Below, piece by piece: positions 1-8,037 of a stretch of 64,000 nucleotides of DNA; position 1 is the first letter of the stretch, and every line of letters begins with the position of its first letter. The position numbers and the translations under genes were made by a program. The DNA lies in the NCBI GenBank assembly GCA_965220855.1, contig CBDCQY010000001.1, positions 2,480,001 through 2,544,000 of the forward strand. Reading direction: 5' to 3'. The notes below the pieces were generated by a model. The model was not told the origin of the DNA and did not search any database. It worked only from the letters and a program-made list of their open reading frames with translations. This stretch comes from Bin95 sp965220855 (GTDB taxonomy: Bacteria > Pseudomonadota > Alphaproteobacteria > Bin95).

Positions 1-2945
1 GCGGTGGCGCGGGCGGCGGTCTCGCGCACGGTCTCCGCAAGCGCGCCGAACAGCAGGCCGCCCTGCCCCAACGCGGCGCGCAGGGCCGGCCCGGCGGCTT
101 CCGCGCCCTCGCCGTCCTCCACGGCGAGTTCCGCGATACCGCCCAGATTGCGCCAGAGCCGGGCGGCCTCCGCCAGCTCCGCGGCCGCCTGCCCGTCGAT
201 CAGCGCCGCCGCGCCCGCCGCCTCGAACACCGAGGCCGCATCGCCGGCGGGCGTCTCCGGCGCCTCGACCATGAGGCGCAGCAGCAGCAGGCCGGCGGCG
301 GCCTCGATATCCCGGCGGCCGCCCGGCATCGCCTCGATGTCCCAGCCCTCGCCATCGGCCGCGCCCGCCCCTCGCAGGGCGGCGGCCGCGCCCGCCACCC
401 GGTCGGGGGCATGGGCCAGCGCCGCCGCCCGCGCCTCCTCGAAGCGCTCGCCGAGCACGTCATCCGAGGACCAGACGACGCGCGCGCGCGCCAGCGCCGC
501 AAGCTCGCCGAAGCCGGCCCGCTCATGCGGAAACGCCGCCAGCGCGGCGAGCGGACAGGCGCGCGGCCCGAACGCGCCCGAGGGCTGCGGGCGCATTTCC
601 AGGCGGTAGAAGCCGCCCTCGGGCGTCGGCGCGGTGAGCGCGCTCGCCAGGCGGCGGCAAAGCCCGGCGTGATAGGCCGCCGTCGCCAGCGGTCGCGGCC
701 CGTCGGAGAGCGCCTCCGGCGCATCGTAGAGCAGCATCAGGTCGAGCGGCGCGTTCAGCGTCATCTCGCGGCTGCCGAGCGCGCCGAAGGCGACCACCGC
801 CACGCGGGCGCCCTCGATGCGACCGTGCCGGGCGGCGAACGCCTCCAGCACCGCCGGCGTCAGCAGCTCGATGCCCATCTCCGCCAGGTCCGAGAGCGGG
901 GCGGCGGCTTCCAGAGGCGACAGGCGCCCGCGCAAGAGATGGGCGCCGATCTGGAACATGCGGTCATTGGCCCAGCGCCGCGCCAGGTCCAGCAGGTCCT
1001 GGAAGTCGCCGGCGCGCGCGGCGGCGGCGGCGAGTTCGGCCCGCATCTCCCGCCGGCCGAACTCGCGCGCATAGAAGAGCCGCACCAGGCCCCTGCGGGC
1101 GGTCTCCGCCAGTTCCGGCTCCAGCCCCTCCTCGTCCGGCAGTTCGAGGTCGGTGAAGTCGCGGCTGAGCGCGCTTTCCAGCAGCAGCGGGCGGCTCGCG
1201 AGCCAGCGGGCGAGGCGCGGCGCGGAGCCGACGACCTCGACCGCGATGGCCAGCAGCTCGGGACGCGCGGCGAGCAGCGAGAGGAAGCGCGGCCCGTCGC
1301 CAAGCCCCGCCAGAAAGGCGTCGAAGCGCGCAAGCGCCAGGTCCGGCCCGGGCGCCTCGGCGAGCGCGAGCGCGATGCGCGGGGCGAGCCGGGCCAGCAG
1401 TTCGCGCGCCCCGCCGGCGGAGCGCCCCTCGCCCTCGCGCCACCGGGCGAGCGTCTCGGCGGCGCGCGCGGGTTCGCCATAGCCCATGGCGGCGAGCGCC
1501 GCCTCCACCGCCTCGCCGTCGGCGGAGAGGTCGAGGCTTTCCGGCGGGGCGGTCCGGTCCTCGAACAGCCGGCCGTAATGGCGCTCCACCGCCTCGACAT
1601 GGCCGCCGAAATGCGCCGCGAAGCCCTCGACGGAGGGGAAGGCCATGAAGGCGGCGATGCCGGCCAGGCCCGCCGCGCTGTCGGGCAGGCTGTGCGTCTG
1701 GCGGTCATCGACCATTTGCAGGCGATGTTCGAGGCCGCGATGGAAGCGATAGGCGGCCTCCAGCTCCGCCGCCGCGCCGGGATCGACATGGCCGGCTCCG
1801 ACCAGCCCCTGGAGCGATTCCAGCGTGCCGCGCCGGCGCAGTTCCGGGTTGCGCCCGCCCCAGATCAGCTGCTGGGCCTGCACGAAGAACTCGATCTCGC
1901 GGATGCCGCCGCGGCCGAGCTTCACGTCATGGCCTTCCAGCCCCGGCCCGCCGGCCTTGCGCTGGGCGTCGATCTGCTGCTTGATCGCGCGGATATCCTG
2001 GGCGGCCGCGAAGTCGAGATGGCGGCGCCAGATGAAGGGCTGCAGGCTCTCCAGGAAGGCCGCGCCGGCGTCTGCATCGCCCGCCACGGTGCGCGCCTTG
2101 ATCATCGCGGCCCGCTCCCAGTTGCGCCCGGCATTGCGATAGTAGAAGGCGGCCGAGCGCACCGAGACCGCCGGCGGCGTGGAGCCGGGGTCCGGCCGGA
2201 GCCGGAGATCGGTGCGGAACACATAGCCCTCGGCCGTCTGCGCGCCCATGATACGCATCAGCCCCTGCGCCAGCCGGGTGCAGGCCGGTTGCAGGCCGCG
2301 CCGGCCGCTATAGGGCGCGCGGTCGGGATCGAACAGCAGGATGAGGTCGATGTCGCTGGAATAGTTGAGCTCGCGCGCGCCGAGCTTGCCCATGCCGAGC
2401 GCGAACAGGCCGGAGCCTTGCTCGGGGCGGTCGGGATCGGGCAAGTCCAGTTCGCCCGCCTTGTGCAGCTCGCCGAGCAGATGGCGCATGGCCGCGCCGA
2501 GCGTCGCCTCCGCCAGGTCGGAAAGCGCCCCGGTCACCCGCTCCAGCGGCCAGCAGCCGCCGATGTCGGCGAGCGCGATCGCCAGCGCCGCCCGGCGCTT
2601 GGCTCCCCGGAGGCGCTGCATCAGCCCCGCAAGCTCCTCGCCTTCGGGCCGCTCGCGCGCGTCGGCCAGCGCCGCCGCGAAGCCCGCCTCCGGCCCCTCC
2701 TCGACGGCGAGCCGGGCGAAGGCGGGGTCCATGACGAGGCCGTGCGTCAGATAGGGGCTGCTGGCGAAGATCGAGGCAAGCAGCGGGCCGGCCAACGGGT
2801 CCGCCGGCGCGGCCCGCATGAAGTCCGCCAGCGCCGCATCCTCGGCCTGCCCGGCGGCTTCGTCCCAGCGCCGCCAGCCGGTCTCGACCGCCGGCCCGTC
2901 CTCCGCGAACGGCAGGGCCGCGTCGCTCGCGATCCAGCCCGCCAT
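1..2945 (-). CDS. glnE: GlnE, glutamine synthetase adenylyltransferase/adenylyl-removing enzyme (3' end outside window)
   Basis: GlnE adjusts glutamine synthetase activity by adding or removing AMP on a tyrosine. The ATG is at 2945 and the frame stays open to the window edge (981 codons), so only a few C-terminal residues can be missing, judging by the family length of about 950-1000. The N-terminal adenylyl-removing half is canonical: GMGKLGARELNYSSDIDL with Asp198 and Asp200, followed by FRTDLRLRPD. The C-terminal adenylyltransferase half is odd. At the equivalent site the frame reads FGALGSREMTLNAPLDL, so the first Asp of DxD is Pro733 (Asp735 is kept), and the usual MRLRPSG is EMRPQPSG. 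A PGG..DIE motif remains. The identity is secure; transferase activity is doubtful. YbdK lies 25 bp upstream in the same direction. Confidence 0.93.
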   Translation of the reverse strand, partial: MAGWIASDAALPFAEDGPAVETGWRRWDEAAGQAEDAALADFMRAAPADPLAGPLLASIFASSPYLTHGLVMDPAFARLAVEEGPEAGFAAALADARERPEGEELAGLMQRLRGAKRRAALAIALADIGGCWPLERVTGALSDLAEATLGAAMRHLLGELHKAGELDLPDPDRPEQGSGLFALGMGKLGARELNYSSDIDLILLFDPDRAPYSGRRGLQPACTRLAQGLMRIMGAQTAEGYVFRTDLRLRPDPGSTPPAVSVRSAAFYYRNAGRNWERAAMIKARTVAGDADAGAAFLESLQPFIWRRHLDFAAAQDIRAIKQQIDAQRKAGGPGLEGHDVKLGRGGIREIEFFVQAQQLIWGGRNPELRRRGTLESLQGLVGAGHVDPGAAAELEAAYRFHRGLEHRLQMVDDRQTHSLPDSAAGLAGIAAFMAFPSVEGFAAHFGGHVEAVERHYGRLFEDRTAPPESLDLSADGEAVEAALAAMGYGEPARAAETLARWREGEGRSAGGARELLARLAPRIALALAEAPGPDLALARFDAFLAGLGDGPRFLSLLAARPELLAIAVEVVGSAPRLARWLASRPLLLESALSRDFTDLELPDEEGLEPELAETARRGLVRLFYAREFGRREMRAELAAAAARAGDFQDLLDLARRWANDRMFQIGAHLLRGRLSPLEAAAPLSDLAEMGIELLTPAVLEAFAARHGRIEGARVAVVAFGALGSREMTLNAPLDLMLLYDAPEALSDGPRPLATAAYHAGLCRRLASALTAPTPEGGFYRLEMRPQPSGAFGPRACPLAALAAFPHERAGFGELAALARARVVWSSDDVLGERFEEARAAALAHAPDRVAGAAAALRGAGAADGEGWDIEAMPGGRRDIEAAAGLLLLRLMVEAPETPAGDAASVFEAAGAAALIDGQAAAELAEAARLWRNLGGIAELAVEDGEGAEAAGPALRAALGQGGLLFGALAETVRETAARAT

Positions 2946-2970
2946 GCTCAAGGGCGGCCGCCTCCCGGCC

Positions 2971-4125
2971 TCAGTCCGCCGCCGCCGGCAAATCCGCCCA
3001 GGCGCGCGTCTCCTCCAGCACCTGATCGACCACGGCGCAGAGCGCCTGGCGGTGGTCGTCGCCCTCCAGCCGGCGCAGCCGATAGAGGTCCAGCTGCCGG
3101 TCGGCGGAAGCACCGTCGCGCACGATGAGCGGGATCTGCTCCAGCTCGCCCGCGCAGCCGAGCGCGCGCGCGTCCTCGGACACCAGCTCCACCAGTTCGG
3201 CGATCGTGTCGGCGATGTCCTGGCGGCCCTCGCCGCTCAGGCTGCCGATGAAGGCCAGCACGCCGTAGCGGCGCGCGAGCCAGCGGTTCTCGGCGATGAT
3301 CTCGGTCGGCGGCTCCGGCGGCAGGTCGCCGGCCTCGTCGCGGCGCAGCAGCCAGCGCACCAGCGAAGCGTAGAGCGCCGCCAGCGCCATCGAGTCCTCG
3401 GCGCGCGGGCAGATGTCGCAGGTGCGCAGCTCGATGGTCGGATAGCTGTGCGAGGGGCGGATGTCCCACCAGAGTTCGCTGCCGTCCTGGATGGTCTCCA
3501 GGCGGCGATAGTCCTCGACCAGCCGGTCGTATTCGGCCCGCGAGGCGAAGGGGCGCGGCAGCCCGGTGCGCGGCAGCGCGCCGATGATGTTCGGCCGGTA
3601 GGACTTGAAGCCGGTCTCGCTGCCGGAATTGAACGGCGAGGACGACGACAGCGCGACGAACAGCGGCAGATAGCGCCGGGCGGCGGTCATCACCCGCATG
3701 CGCGAATCGGGGTCTCCGAACCCGACATGGATGTGCATCCCCGCGACCAGGAAGCGGCGCACGGCCTCCTGCATGCGCATCTCGTGGCGGCGATAGCGCT
3801 CCTTGGGCGTGATCGACTGCGCCCGCCAGGCGGCGAAGGGGTGGGTGGAGGCCGCCATCGCGCGCGCGCCATGGGCCTCGGCGGCATCGACGACCAGCTT
3901 GCGGGTCTCCGCCAGCGCGACGCCCAACTCCGCCACCGAGTTGCAGACGCGCGTGTTGGTCTCGACCTGGGAGCGCAGCAGTTCCGGCACCACGGTGTGC
4001 GTGCCGCTCTCGCGCTCGCATTGCTCCATGATGCCGGGATGCGGCTCGGCGATGATGTCCCGCGTCTCGGGATCGACCAGGAAAAACTCTTCCTCGATGC
4101 CGAGGGTCAACTCCAGTCCGCTCAT
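2971..4125 (-). CDS. ybdK: YbdK/GCS2-family carboxylate-amine ligase
   Basis: This 384-residue protein belongs to the GCS2 (YbdK) ATP-grasp-like family of carboxylate-amine ligases, whose E. coli member has weak glutamate-cysteine ligase activity. The N-terminal LTLGIEEEFFLVDP signature holds the metal-binding glutamates. Later come HIHVGF, the SSSPFNSG segment, WWDIRPSHSYPTIELRTCD and the ENRWLARRYG region, all family hallmarks. An upstream TTG at 4131 is in frame, but the ATG at 4125 follows a strong purine-rich site (GGGGAGGGGG) at proper spacing, so I prefer it. The gene sits 25 bp before glnE and 47 bp after the M48 peptidase gene, all on the same strand, so it may share transcripts. The true substrate cannot be told from sequence. 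Confidence 0.9.
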   Translation of the reverse strand: MSGLELTLGIEEEFFLVDPETRDIIAEPHPGIMEQCERESGTHTVVPELLRSQVETNTRVCNSVAELGVALAETRKLVVDAAEAHGARAMAASTHPFAAWRAQSITPKERYRRHEMRMQEAVRRFLVAGMHIHVGFGDPDSRMRVMTAARRYLPLFVALSSSSPFNSGSETGFKSYRPNIIGALPRTGLPRPFASRAEYDRLVEDYRRLETIQDGSELWWDIRPSHSYPTIELRTCDICPRAEDSMALAALYASLVRWLLRRDEAGDLPPEPPTEIIAENRWLARRYGVLAFIGSLSGEGRQDIADTIAELVELVSEDARALGCAGELEQIPLIVRDGASADRQLDLYRLRRLEGDDHRQALCAVVDQVLEETRAWADLPAAAD

Positions 4126-4172
4126 GCTCAACGCCCCCTCCCCGTCTCTCCGCCCCGATGCCGTCCCTATTC

Positions 4173-5291
4173 TTAGTCGAGCGGCGGCTCCTTTTGAAGG
4201 CGCTCGCAGACGGCCCGGACGGCCCGCCAGTCCGCCTCGCTCATGGCGGGCCGGCCGCGCTGGCGGGGCGCGTTGCGGATTCCGGCCAGGCGTTCGTCCG
4301 TCGGCGGGTGGCTGGCGAGGATGCGCAGCAGGCCTCTGTCTTCCGGCTCGCGCTCCGCCAGGCGGGTCAAAAAGGCCGCCAGCCCATGCGCGCCGACGCC
4401 CGCCGCCTCCAGCCGGTCGAGCGCGAAGGCGTCGGCGTCGCGCTCCGCCTCGCGGGAGTAGCTGCTGTTCAGCGCCGCTTCGGCCAGCCCGCCGGCCAGC
4501 GCGCCGCCGGTCAGATCGCCCAGCAGCACGCCGACCAGCAGCGAGACGGTGACCGAGCGGTAGAGCGCTTCGGCGCCGTGATCGTGCGCGACATGGCCGA
4601 TCTCATGGGCGAGCACGCCCGCGACCTCGTCCGCGCTCCGGGCCTCGTCGATCAGGGCGCGCGTCAGCATCACGATGCCGCCCGGCATGGCGAAGGCGTT
4701 GACCAGGCTGGTGTCCATGACGACGACCTGCAGCCGGGGCCGTTCGGGGAGGTCGGCGGCCAGGCTTTCCGCGAGGCGCGCGAGCGCCGCCTGTCCCGCC
4801 TCGCCCGCGCAATAGCGCCGGTTGCGGTCGCCCTCCGGCAGCAGCAGCGCCAGATGGTCCAGCGCCGCGCGCCCGAGAGCGAACTTGGTCGAGGCGGGCG
4901 TGACGGCCGCCAGCTGGGCGGCGAACAGCGGGACGAGCAGGAAGACGATGCCGGCGACCGACGCGACCGCCAGCGACGCCCAGAGCGCGAGCCGCCCGGC
5001 GCCCCTGGCCGTGATCCGCTGGGAGCGTTCGAGCTCGGGCGCGGCCGTCTCGAGCGCGCGCAGCACGCCGCGATCCTCGACCACCAGCCGCGCCATCGAG
5101 CCTTCGAGACCGAGCCGGGCCGGCTCGCCCCGGCCCGGCCGGTCGGCGAGCCGCACCTCCGCGCCCGGCCACACTGCGAGCAGGCGCCCCTCGTCGGAGA
5201 AGACGGCGAGGCCGGTGGCCGCCACCTCGATCTCCACCGGCCAGGCGCGCGCCGTGCGGCCGTCGTAATAGCGCGCGCGATAGCGGGCCAT
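4173..5291 (-). CDS. M48-family membrane zinc metallopeptidase
   Basis: The 372-residue protein carries the gluzincin motif HEIGH (His229, Glu230, His233). A downstream helix, YSREAERDADAFAL, supplies the third zinc-ligand glutamate, as in the M48 (HtpX/Oma1/BepA) clan. A hydrophobic segment at about residues 102-128 anchors it in the membrane. The first 90 residues form a small beta-rich domain (YYDGRTARAWPVEIEV), typical of M48 proteins encoded next to YjgN/DUF898 genes. The ATG lies only 3 bp after the stop of the DUF898 gene, so the two are surely co-transcribed and probably act together in the inner membrane, perhaps in envelope quality control (inference). The substrate is unknown. Confidence 0.88.
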   Translation of the reverse strand: MARYRARYYDGRTARAWPVEIEVAATGLAVFSDEGRLLAVWPGAEVRLADRPGRGEPARLGLEGSMARLVVEDRGVLRALETAAPELERSQRITARGAGRLALWASLAVASVAGIVFLLVPLFAAQLAAVTPASTKFALGRAALDHLALLLPEGDRNRRYCAGEAGQAALARLAESLAADLPERPRLQVVVMDTSLVNAFAMPGGIVMLTRALIDEARSADEVAGVLAHEIGHVAHDHGAEALYRSVTVSLLVGVLLGDLTGGALAGGLAEAALNSSYSREAERDADAFALDRLEAAGVGAHGLAAFLTRLAEREPEDRGLLRILASHPPTDERLAGIRNAPRQRGRPAMSEADWRAVRAVCERLQKEPPLD

Positions 5292-5294
5292 GGC

Positions 5295-6551
5295 TCAGAA
5301 GCCGCCCACGTCCAGCGCCTCCGCCGCTCCCTCGCCATAGGCCGGCATCCCGGCCGAGGACTGCGCGACCTCCTCCAGCGCCTCGGCGTTCGCAAGGCCC
5401 ATGGTCTCGCACACATGGCGCAGGAGCGGGATGTCGAAAAACAGCGTCTTCACGATTCCGAGGATGAGCAGAACGATCACGAACGACACTACGCCGCTCA
5501 GAATCACTTTGGCCTGCAGTGACAGAAATTCCATGGAAGAAAAGAGGCTTCCTATCGCGACCGAGACAATCAGCGCTGAAAAGACTGCGCCGAAAATAAT
5601 GAGCACATACAGAGCAAAAATCCCATACACGCGCTTTAGCCGAATTGAAGAGGAGAGATTTGTTTCTCCGACCTTCAAACGTCCAACAAAATGTCGAAAT
5701 TCAGCCACACGATACCAAAGAAAGACACAGGCGACGATCGGAATCGAGATTAAAATTCCCAAAAATAAACCCGCAAACAATTCGAGATTCTCGGGAGTTT
5801 TCCCCGCTGTCGCATTCGCCAATATGTTCATATTCAGGATAACAAGCGCGACAAGTATCGGATAGAGGCACAGCAACACAATGATCCAACGCCGGAACAG
5901 CCATCTGGCTTCCGGGGCGGGGTCGAAACCGACCTCGGCCATGCCGAAACGCGCATGACGGGCGAAATAGCCGATTGTCGCCTTGCGCATCCATGGATAG
6001 GTCAAGCCGAGCGTCGCCGTGGTCAGCAGTCCGTATCCGACGGCGAGCGCGGCGTAGCGCAGCGAGGAGCCGTCCAGGCCGAAGCGCACGCCGCGCCAGG
6101 CGGTGCGCGTCAGCCGATAGCGCCGCATCCGGTAAATCGCGATCTGGATCAGGAAGAACAGCAGCAGATAGTAGAGCAGCTGCAGCGCCAGCAGCAGAGT
6201 GGGCGCGTCTCCGGCGAGCAGAAAGCGCAGCAGCTGATAGCCGCCGAGCACCGGCAGCAGCACGGCGAGCGCGATCAGGAAGCCGATGAACAGCTCCCGG
6301 CCTGTGCCCAGATATTCGAAGGCGTCGTCCAGCAGCGTGACATGGCGCCAGACGAAGCGCCGCACCCGCGTCCGCCCCCAGAAGCGATAGATGCCGAGCG
6401 TCACCAGGTTGAGCAGCAGGTTCCGGAACAGAATGCCGGCCAGATCATCCCGCCGCCCCTCGAAGCGCACCTGCGCGGCCCCCGCTACGCCCGTTCCCGC
6501 CGGCTGCTCTGCCGCCGCGCCGGCCCCCGTTCCCTCGCCGTTTTCCTGCAT
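5295..6551 (-). CDS. DUF898/YjgN-family polytopic membrane protein
   Basis: A 418-residue inner-membrane protein of the YjgN/DUF898 family. The family pattern is clear: LLLNLVTLGIYRFWGRTRVRRFVW near the N-terminus, a second copy of the same kind (LGLTYPWMRKATIGYFARHARFG), and many hydrophobic segments. The ATG at 6551 follows GGGGGGAG and gives the normal length; the frame stays open upstream but that extension is not protein-like. It forms a tight pair with the M48 peptidase gene (3-bp gap). The second half (about 5400-5900) is strikingly AT-rich compared with its surroundings, with codons such as ATT, AAA and ATA that are rare elsewhere here. This suggests a recombined or poorly ameliorated segment. 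No biochemical function is established. Confidence 0.85.
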   Translation of the reverse strand: MQENGEGTGAGAAAEQPAGTGVAGAAQVRFEGRRDDLAGILFRNLLLNLVTLGIYRFWGRTRVRRFVWRHVTLLDDAFEYLGTGRELFIGFLIALAVLLPVLGGYQLLRFLLAGDAPTLLLALQLLYYLLLFFLIQIAIYRMRRYRLTRTAWRGVRFGLDGSSLRYAALAVGYGLLTTATLGLTYPWMRKATIGYFARHARFGMAEVGFDPAPEARWLFRRWIIVLLCLYPILVALVILNMNILANATAGKTPENLELFAGLFLGILISIPIVACVFLWYRVAEFRHFVGRLKVGETNLSSSIRLKRVYGIFALYVLIIFGAVFSALIVSVAIGSLFSSMEFLSLQAKVILSGVVSFVIVLLILGIVKTLFFDIPLLRHVCETMGLANAEALEEVAQSSAGMPAYGEGAAEALDVGGF

Positions 6552-6617
6552 CGACCGCTCCCCCCAAGGCGCGAAAAGGATGTAGCATCCGCCGTCATGA
6601 GCCGGAGAGCGGAAAGC

Positions 6618-7241
6618 ATGGGCGAGGTGGCGGCCGGCGGCAAGAGCTTCTATGGGGCGCGGCTCGGCCTGCTGGCGCGGCGGACGCGCTTTCCGCGCCT
6701 GCCGGGCGACCCCGCCCATGCCGGAAGCTTCGCCTTCGGCGTGCGCTACGCCGTGCTGGAGCGGGGCGGTCGCGAGGAGGCGCTCGACGCCGCCCGGCGG
6801 CTGCTGGACGAGGGCGCGGAGGGCATCGGCTTCACCTTCAACCCGGACTTCGACCTCGCGGACACGCTGGCGGCCCCGGTCGCGGCCATGCGCCGGGCGC
6901 AGCGCCTGCTGGTGCGCGCCATGCTGCCGCCGGAGGCGGAACTGGGCGAGCTGGCCTTCTCCCCCGGCGAAGGCCGCATCGCCGCGCCAGGCTATCTGGC
7001 GGCGAGTGTGGCCGCCGACGCCGACCGGCTGGACGCGGGGCGCGCGCGCGACGAACTGGTGGAGGCCGCCCGCCAGGCCCTGACGGCGCGCCCGGCGATC
7101 GCCGCCTGGCTGCTGCGCGAGCCGGAGATGGGGCCGTTCGCCGGCGACATCCGCGCCGCGACCGGCCTGCCCGTCTATGACCATGCGCGCTTTCTGGCCT
7201 GGTTCCATGCCGGCCTCGCGCCGGCGGTCTTCCCGCGATGA
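6618..7241 (+). CDS. Asp/Glu racemase-fold protein lacking both catalytic cysteines
   Basis: This 207-residue protein aligns end to end with the product of the next gene. Its start (ARLGLLARRTRFPRLPGD) matches ALGILMLDARFPRVPGD, and its end (LPVYDHARFLAWFHAGLA) matches LPVHDIYSFIAWVHSGLA. The neighbour's TTVCGFLS cysteine motif is GFTFNPDF here, the second cysteine motif (LECANM) is replaced by EMGPFAGD, and a central stretch is shorter. It is therefore most likely a non-catalytic or repurposed racemase-family protein. The frame is intact, so it is not an obvious pseudogene. An in-frame ATG at 6597 exists, but 6618 has a GGAAA site upstream and aligns better with the paralogue. The stop overlaps the next gene by 4 nt, suggesting a heteromer or coupled synthesis (inference). 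Confidence 0.78.
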   Translation: MGEVAAGGKSFYGARLGLLARRTRFPRLPGDPAHAGSFAFGVRYAVLERGGREEALDAARRLLDEGAEGIGFTFNPDFDLADTLAAPVAAMRRAQRLLVRAMLPPEAELGELAFSPGEGRIAAPGYLAASVAADADRLDAGRARDELVEAARQALTARPAIAAWLLREPEMGPFAGDIRAATGLPVYDHARFLAWFHAGLAPAVFPR

Positions 7242-7948
7242 GCATCGTCACCGGCGGCAAGCCGCTCGGCGGCGCGGCGCTCGGCATCCTGATGCTGGAC
7301 GCCCGCTTCCCGCGCGTGCCGGGCGACATGGGCAATGCCGACAGCTGGCCCTTCCCGGTGCTTTATGAGGTGGTGCGCGGGGCGACGCCGGAGCGCGTGG
7401 TGCGCGAGCGCGCCCGGGGCCTCGACCGCGCCTTCCTGGAGGCCGCCGAGCGGCTGGTGGCGGCGGGCGCGGAGGCGCTCACCACGGTCTGCGGCTTCCT
7501 CTCGCTGTTCCAGTCGGAGCTCGCCGCCCATGCCGGCGTGCCGGTCGCCTCCTCGACGCTGATGCAGGTGCCGGCGCTCGACAGCCTGCTGGCGCCCGGC
7601 CGGCGGACCGGCGTCATCACGGTCAGCCGCGAGAGCCTCGACGCCGATCATCTCACCTCGGTCGGCGCGCCGGCCGACACGCCGGTAGAGGGCGTCGAGG
7701 GCGGCCGCGAACTCACCCGCGTGCTGCTCGGCAACGAGCCCTGGCTCGACATCGCCGCCGCCGAGGCCGACGTGACCGCCGCCGCGCGCCGCCTGACGGC
7801 GCGCGCGCCCGAGGTCGGCGCGATCGTGCTCGAATGCGCCAACATGGCGCCCTACGCGGCGGCCGTGCGGCGCGAAACCGGCCTGCCGGTGCACGACATC
7901 TACAGCTTCATCGCCTGGGTGCATTCCGGCCTCGCCGGCGGGCGGTAG
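7238..7948 (+). CDS. Aspartate/glutamate racemase-family protein
   Basis: A 236-residue member of the Asp/Glu/hydantoin racemase superfamily, which uses two cysteines as acid and base. The first cysteine is in TTVCGFLSLFQ and the second in VLECANMAPY. The N-terminal GILMLDARFPRVPGD and C-terminal DIYSFIAWVHSG are typical of the uncharacterised group close to hydantoin racemases and maleate isomerases. It begins with an ATGA overlap with the cysteine-less paralogue, so the two are translationally coupled. The substrate is unknown. The downstream sulfhydrylase gene has its own candidate promoter, so a shared pathway is not implied. Confidence 0.85.
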   Translation: MSIVTGGKPLGGAALGILMLDARFPRVPGDMGNADSWPFPVLYEVVRGATPERVVRERARGLDRAFLEAAERLVAAGAEALTTVCGFLSLFQSELAAHAGVPVASSTLMQVPALDSLLAPGRRTGVITVSRESLDADHLTSVGAPADTPVEGVEGGRELTRVLLGNEPWLDIAAAEADVTAAARRLTARAPEVGAIVLECANMAPYAAAVRRETGLPVHDIYSFIAWVHSGLAGGR

Positions 7949-7962
7949 GCGGGACCGCGCGG

Positions 7963-7990
7963 TTGCCTTTGGCGCGCGGCGGCCTATGTT
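7963..7990 (+). promoter_or_regulatory. Candidate sigma-70 promoter for metY
   Basis: TTGCCT (7963-7968), a 16-bp spacer and TATGTT (7985-7990) lie in the 89-bp gap before metY. They would give a leader of about 40 nt, too short for the SAM riboswitches often found before metY/metX in alphaproteobacteria. Moderate match only. Confidence 0.4.
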
Positions 7991-8037
7991 CTGCCGCCTG
8001 CGCCGGTTGCGCTCCAGCCCGAGAAGGAACCCTGCCC

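Noticed and set aside
411..3128. Long plus-strand open frame opposite glnE
   Set aside because: Arg/Ala/Gly-rich with no family motif; it mirrors a strongly conserved gene on the other strand, as expected at 70% G+C.
6552..7208. N-terminal extension of the DUF898 frame
   Set aside because: It overlaps the racemase-like gene on the opposite strand and lacks protein character; a good ribosome-binding site supports the start at 6551.
7949..8037. SAM riboswitch before metY
   Set aside because: The gap has a plausible promoter leaving only about 40 nt of leader and no pseudoknot-like pattern could be found.
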